Shown here one piece after another: positions 58,653 through 64,000 of a stretch of 64,000 nucleotides of DNA (position 1 is the first letter of the stretch; each line of letters begins with the position of its first letter). The translations under genes and the position numbers were made by a program. The notes under the pieces were generated by a model. It did not search any database. It was not told the DNA's origin and worked only from the letters and a program-made list of their open reading frames with translations. The stretch lies in contig JBBHKE010003059.1 in NCBI GenBank assembly GCA_037447655.1, forward strand, positions 62,001 through 126,000, given 5' to 3'. This DNA comes from Zygnema cylindricum. Taxonomy: Eukaryota > Streptophyta > Zygnematophyceae > Zygnematales > Zygnemataceae.

Positions 58653-59431
58653 AGGTATGTCCCCATGTGCATAAGTAATGGTTTTTTTCTGTCGTTTTCC
58701 TGTAAAACTTAGCGCCGTACTGCCTAAGTTGCAACCGTACGAAGGAATCACAAATTTGTAGAGTACAATTTGCGTCATCCTCGAACTTAGGATGTACGAA
58801 AATTTGTCGTCTTGTGTCTTTCGACCCACTTCCACGACAAAAAACGTCATCTTCAACCTTATGTTTAAAACACATGCGCGATGTGTTTTAAAACTAGGTA
58901 TTTTCGATAAACAAATAGGAACATGCATTTGCACATGCCGTAATTTTCGAAAATTTTCATACGATTTCTAAGGACAAAGAAAAGTACATAATTCGCTATG
59001 TTTTGTCCGTTTGTGTTTAATACGACGAAGAAAAGTACACAATTTGTTTGGTTTTGTCCGTTTTCGTTCAGTACAGATTTTTTTTTTTGCAGGGGTCTCG
59101 AAATTCCGATGCCATATCACGTCGACCGGACAGGAGACGCAAAGGCAAAGCGCAACTTCTTCATCCGTGAAACTGCACAGGCTGGAATGCGGTACGTCTA
59201 CAATGTCACGGTAAGACATGCGACGTCACAAGCAGTTCCAAAAAATAACGTGCGACAACACAGATTGTAGACGCTGACAGCCGTCACAGGTATTGTTGAC
59301 GTATACAATCGTCACAAACATTAGTTACGATTACGTTCTTACACATAGGGACGCTTGAAAACCGGGTCCAGCGGATCCGCGCTAATATACAAAGTAAGTT
59401 CGCTAAGTTCCAAGTACATGGGGACATACCC
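58653..59431. mobile_element. Family D MITE, copy D3 (779 bp)
   Basis: The ends are AGGTATGTCCCCATGT and the inverse ACATGGGGACATACCC, with TTA on both sides (58650-58652 and 59432-59434). A palindrome with arms TTTAAAACACAT and ATGTGTTTTAAA around GCGCG lies at 58864-58892, about 225 bp from the left end. The interior follows D1 closely. It is non-coding. Confidence 0.78.
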
Positions 59432-60220
59432 TTATGCAGTGGTGGCACACGTCGCCCCTTACAGAACATGATTCAATGACCGCGCGCATTGGTCGGCGTT
59501 GACAAACTTGACATTAGACAAAATTTGTTTTCTAGCACTCGATATGGGGTTTTGCATGTCAACCGATTACATCTTTATGACCGCAGCAGTTAAGTAAAAA
59601 TCTATCATTTCTGTACAGGTAAACTCCCTTGGTGAAAACATTCATTGCAACATTTTTCTAGTCAAGAAAATGAAGTACTCAGTATCATGTGCAAACTAAA
59701 ACATTTCATAGAATAAGCAACAGTAAAGATCCATCATTTCTTCAAGATCTTTCATTTTTTCAAGGTAAACTCCCTTTGTGAAAACATTCATTGCACGGCT
59801 CGCGCCCCATAGTGATCACAAGCTGCTCCTAAAGAACTATACTTTTTCTCGACCATATATTTGTTCTCAAAGACATTAAAAAATAATACATCCGGTCCTG
59901 AATTAATCTCCAATATCACTCGTCAAAACTGCAAAATTGTGTATTCAAGAAAGCTCAGACTTCTTGAATCAACGCTTTTCTATAGATATCTCTAGGAGCA
60001 ACTAAAAGTCTAATGTGACGAAAAACTGCTTCATGTAAAATCAAAAAGATATAAGCAAATAAAATTTTCAACAAAAAAGATACCACTCCAACTGATGGCA
60101 GTGGTCCAAATCCTTCTATTGATACTACCTGCTCTAATCTAAACCGGAAATATGTTGAATCTCTTAAAAAGCTTACAGAAACTATTTAGTGTAGTGTGTA
60201 ACAGAAGAGATGTCCCCGTT
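59432..60220. other. HST 3' flank, no gene seen
   Basis: AT-rich sequence downstream of the HST stop codon, presumably including its 3' untranslated region. A phrase TAAACTCCCTTGGTGAAAAC recurs as TAAACTCCCTTTGTGAAAAC near 59764, suggesting a local duplication of about 140 bp. Confidence 0.4.
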
Positions 60221-63200
60221 TCAGATAAAGGGAAGCATAGCATACTCAAGGTAGAATAAGTTCCAAATGAAGCGATAGAAATCCGCAATGCTTTCCTGCA
60301 TCCATTCGACCCATGTAAATATGTCAAAATAAGTATGCACGTGCACATAAAAAATTGAAAATACAAAAAAAAAAAAGTTTTTCCACGATAAATCAGAGCA
60401 TACTTGCTGAGTTGCTGCAATTGTTTTGGAAAAAGGAATAAAAGGTGGGAAACCTAGTCACCAGCGTGAAAGTAAATACACTACCACGTCAAAAAGAACA
60501 TAAATATCAACAGGGAAAGCTCAGACCTATGTTTCTCAATGAAGAGTAGGTTTCGCGAATCTTTTAACACCACGGAAACGACCTATGTTTCTCAATGAAG
60601 AGTAGGTTTCGCGAATCTTTTAACACCACGGAAACATTACCTTTCCTATCATGGATCTCCATTCCTCTCTTATGGATAAGGTTCAGTCAAAGCACACTTG
60701 ACAAAAGTACTTCACTGAAATATTCATTCAGAATTAAGGTTTCTTGAAAGGAAAGTAAAAAGCATTAACAACCGAAGCTTACCTGACTATACTTTCTTGT
60801 GTCCAGAAGCCATGTCTGAAGCAATCCACCAAAAAAAAAAAAAGGTTAACGTTATATTCTAGAATTAGAGTCGTGATATCAAATTTCTTCTAGAGTTCCG
60901 CGGGACACAAAAGACCCTACATCATGAACTCCACTTACGCCATCAACTTGTCTTCCTTAACTATCTGTCACTCACTTTCTCGACACAACTTCAACGAACA
61001 AAAACTTGAAACTTCAACCAACAAAAACTTGAAAGCCCCTTTCTTGTAAAATACACCCTCAATTGAAACCAGTAAAAATAACCACAAAAACTAGAATTGA
61101 TGGAATGAATCCCATCCTCTTCGTTACTCAACAATTTGCCCTTCTCACCAAATAGACTAAATAATTTTAGGAGTAAAAGAGAAAAGGCAAAGATATGAGT
61201 ACAGGAAAACAAGTAGGAAGAAGACAGGCAAACACTTACCTGATAAATTAGAGCAAGTCCCAAAAGGGCATGTCCTCCAGCCATTACTGCTAGCCGGAAA
61301 GCCTGCAATCCGATATCAACAAGACTTGAATAACAAGGATTGCAATATTTCGATTGTGTGTTTTTGTCATGACAGTAAAGAATCTTTGGTAAACAGGGAG
61401 AGGATAGAACGGAACCTACACTAAATTCTGAGTTGGAATAGATTCATGTTCAAGTTCACCTTCAACTTGCATGAGAAGCAGACAAAAGACACAGATAACA
61501 ACACCGTCGCTATCAGCATAATTTTTTTTTTAGTGTAAATGCAAATGTCTAACACTAATTTAGCATATGGAGACGTGGCGCCTTGTCCTCCACTTCCTTA
61601 AATAATGTTACTAACACTATTTTGCCATTTTTGTTTAAAGAAAGCCACGACTGGACTAGTGTTATTAACACTAATAGCGATGGGTAGTGAAGCCCGCTGA
61701 AAGATAGAGGTAAGGATCAAAACCGAAAAGAAAAAACACATAAATGAAAACATATATACCTGAGGCATACGGAACGCTGCAATTATGGCTCCAGCATAAT
61801 TTGCAAGCAAAAGACCCGATCCTAAACACGCTATTGAACGAACTCCCAGTTTCGTTGCAAAAGTTTCGATCTTAAACCTGAAAAAAAGCCAACAAAGATT
61901 TATGTTCCGCAATACTACATACTTCTGACACCAAAAGGTAGTTCAGAAAAAACCACAGAAGTGTAGGAAAGCAGAACATCTACTGACAACAGATGATCCT
62001 TGATAAATTAGTTACCGTTGCCAAAGACGTGCAAACGGGACATAAATGACAAAACTTATGCTTAAAAACAATGCAAAGGAGGAGTCTACATAAAAAATAA
62101 TGCAAAAGATGAGATTCTGCACCACGACTTCCAGTTTCGTCAACACATGTTTGACATCAAGCCTGATAACTACGAGGCAAACAAGTGGAAAGCTCACATT
62201 CATCAACGTACATTTTACAAGTCAAAATGTTTGATCAAGCCTGATAACTACGAGGTAAAAAAGTGGACAGCTCACATTCATCAACGAACATTTTACAAGT
62301 CAAAATCTTTTATGCAATTCGGTAAAAAAGGTTAAGCACTTACTGTCGATCGCCTTCCACATCAGGTAAATCCTTAGTGATGGCAATAACTGTCGCAAAT
62401 ACTGTCACAAACATAGTAATGAAGACGATCGAGGGACTGCAGAACACAATACACCGTACAACAGAATGAGCATCAAAGGACGTTTCAACTCGAATGCATC
62501 GCAACCCCTTGCTGTTGCATGTTCGAAAAGATGAGACAGAAATGCCAACACTTGTTACTAACTAAGCCCGTTTCAAACAAAAAAAGATAAGCAACCGGCA
62601 GTAACTAATATCGATGTTTATTCTGATCAAGCTTCAAAAAGGCAATCCCAAAACCAGCAATCCTGAACAGCAACTCTGCAAAACTTTTCTCTAAATAATA
62701 CATTGTCCACACAGTGTTACCAGCGCACAAAAAGGCTTTATGGCCATGGCTCAAAAGACATCACCTTCGCAAGTAAGAACCTAAAAATACATAGGAACTC
62801 CTACAAAACTTGGTGGCTACAGAACATAAGAGTAGTAATACATTCCAAGCTGAGCTCTCCGTCAATACCATTCATCCAGAAAGCAGCAGAGATTGAAGAA
62901 AGGATTGGTGGATTTTAGCTTTTCAAAGTCAGTTACCTCCAAACAAAAGGCAAATTTATGGCAGCCCGTGTGGCATAAAATACTCCAAAATTCAGCAAGA
63001 ATCCTCGAACCTGACCTCCCACCCAATCAACACCTTGAGAAAACTAGAGCTAGGCGGGCCCCATAAAAGTCAGTGAGTCAATCTTCAAAAGGATTTACAA
63101 AAAAGAGCTTTTAATCTCAGTTAACAATCAGGGATTCAGTCGTCAAAAAGTCTTAGCAACTTGAAGCACGACAGCGATTGACAGCATTAAGAAACGATGA

Positions 63201-63600
63201 GTAGAAAAATTATAATTTCAAAGCTTCCAAAATGCAGAGTAGTGATAACTTGCTGGAATAGCACCTTGCAAAAATAGATACTGACTTACTTAATACCAGC
63301 CTTCTAAAAAAATTCAGCCATGGTACAAGAACAAAAATGGAGACAAACTAGAAAAAAAGGATAGAGGAGTTCACTGTTGCGATGATAAGGAAAGCTGGCA
63401 AAGGGAAACGCTTGAGCCTTAAAGGGGGGACTGAATAGATTGTGCCTAATAGCAAACCAAAACTGTAAAGGAACGTTATGAGGCGTCCAAAATGAGTCGA
63501 CACGATAAATAAGCCGACCGCAGAGAGGAGACCACAGAGCACCCAAGCTGCCCCCTGAGAGAGCTCCCCAGCAGCAACCGGGAGGAAGGGCTTGTTCACT
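60221..63600 (-). CDS. HST: Homogentisate solanesyltransferase (HST), C-terminal 7 exons
   Basis: HST is a plastid envelope prenyltransferase that joins solanesyl diphosphate to homogentisate in plastoquinone-9 synthesis (Arabidopsis PDS2). Exons, frame-checked: 63600-63375, 63010-62937, 62436-62344, 61877-61760, 61302-61240, 60815-60783 and 60295-60221, about 226 aa. What I see: [48 protein letters not shown]; the second Asp-rich substrate motif [31 protein letters not shown]; and the end [19 protein letters not shown], with several hydrophobic membrane segments. The motifs fit HST better than the tocopherol enzyme HPT, notably YSVPP and TKLGVRS. The first exon seen starts in phase 2. The upstream exons (transit peptide and first Asp-rich motif) are not in the remaining 400 bp and must lie to the right of the window. 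Confidence 0.93.
60525..60635. repeat. Perfect tandem duplication, 56-bp unit, in the last HST intron
   Basis: Two identical copies of a unit starting ACCTATGTTTCTCAATGAAG lie at 60525-60580 and 60581-60635. I see no difference over the 55 bases compared, so the duplication is recent (or an assembly artefact). Confidence 0.9.
61502..61689. mobile_element. Family B MITE in an HST intron (188 bp)
   Basis: The left end CACCGTCGCTATCAGCATAA and the right end AACACTAATAGCGATGGGTAGTG are diverged inverses. Inner AACACTAATTT and AATGTTACTAACAC also fit. It lies between the exons at 61877-61760 and 61302-61240. Confidence 0.55.
62155..62312 (+). repeat. Two tandem 78-bp units in an HST intron
   Basis: GCCTGATAACTACGAGG starts at 62161 and again at 62239; AGCTCACATTCATCAACG also recurs. 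The period of 78 is a multiple of three and the plus strand stays open across both units ([18 protein letters not shown]). It lies opposite to and inside an HST intron, so coding is doubtful. Confidence 0.8.
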
Positions 63601-64000
63601 CTGCCAAACAAATTATTCTTACTATCAGCCTAGACTCAAAAGTAAATCAACATGACGCCCACCTCCAAGTATCGTCAAGGCATTCACTCACTTATACATT
63701 GAATAAGATTTATGGTACTTATTATCTCCAGTCATTTCATATAAACTTATGCGCCTAAATTAATATTCTAAACTATTGCCTGACATACAATGTTGCAAAA
63801 CATTTGAGTTAAAATGATGGGTTCCAATTTCTGCTGACAATTCTCGTTGCCGGACGGAAGTGCAATTTTTGGGATGGGGAAAAATGCAGTTTAGTGAAGG
63901 AGAATGTGTGGCAACAACCTGAAATACTAAAATTTCATGTTCCAGACTCCTTCAATCATTATTAAAGAAAGATGATAAATTAGAAATAAAGAGTTAATCT
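63601..64000 (-). other. HST intron, no exon found
   Basis: The acceptor at 63601-63602 is clear. I looked on the minus strand for the expected exon with the first Asp-rich motif (NQIYD-type) and did not find it in this stretch. Confidence 0.55.

Noticed and set aside
1-64000. CRISPR arrays, bacterial operons, rRNA or organelle insertions
   Set aside because: None seen; the sequence is eukaryotic nuclear with spliced plant genes. Tandem repeats here lack spacer structure.

Overview
The window is nuclear DNA of a land plant. It is AT-rich and its genes are split by introns of about 100-4,000 bp with GT-AG borders (one apparent GC-AG). The gene set is plant-specific: a plastid MEP-pathway enzyme, a plastid plastoquinone enzyme, a plant EF-hand/TPR protein and a DUF707 protein. 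I cannot name the species. The mix of compact gene spacing, long introns and many short inverted-repeat transposons would fit a seedless plant, but this is only an impression.

Six protein-coding genes are supported by exon structures that I joined by reading frame and splice site. (1) At the left edge, minus strand, is the first exon of an EF-hand/tetratricopeptide protein (334-1137). (2) TRAP-beta, the beta subunit of the ER translocon-associated protein complex, has 5 exons and 199 aa on the minus strand (17195-21956). (3) NUP214, the cytoplasmic-side FG nucleoporin, has 15 exons and about 2001 aa on the minus strand (25276-40082). (4) DXR, 1-deoxy-D-xylulose-5-phosphate reductoisomerase, has 12 exons and about 472 aa on the plus strand (41076-49764), divergent from NUP214. 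(5) A DUF707 membrane-anchored protein has 10 exons and about 418 aa on the minus strand (50702-57163), convergent with DXR. (6) The C-terminal 7 exons of homogentisate solanesyltransferase (HST) lie on the minus strand (60221-63600); its 5' exons are beyond the right edge.

From 1.1 to 17 kb there is no gene that I recognise. This part is a nest of short non-autonomous DNA transposons. I defined several families by terminal inverted repeats (TIRs) and target-site duplications (TSDs): family A (about 500 bp, TIR CACCGCGAATCGTAATTAG, TA sites); family B (about 200 bp, TIR CACCGTGAATCGCTATTAG, TA sites), which also lies in introns of TRAP-beta, NUP214, DXR, DUF707 and HST; families C, D and E (about 700-970 bp, TIR starting GGG, TTA/TAA duplications as in PIF/Harbinger), which share a palindrome about 225-245 bp from one end; and a hAT-like element J with a perfect 8-bp duplication. 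Between 7.69 and 12.86 kb these are inserted into the two arms of an older long inverted repeat, so the order of insertion can be read.

The most unusual observations are the conserved-position but sequence-changing palindrome in the C/D/E elements, the nested insertion record with paralogous empty sites, an 11-residue tandem repeat of about 17 units inside the NUP214 FG region, and a GC-AG intron in DXR. DXR and HST act in connected plastid isoprenoid routes (IPP/DMAPP supply and plastoquinone synthesis), but their closeness may be chance.
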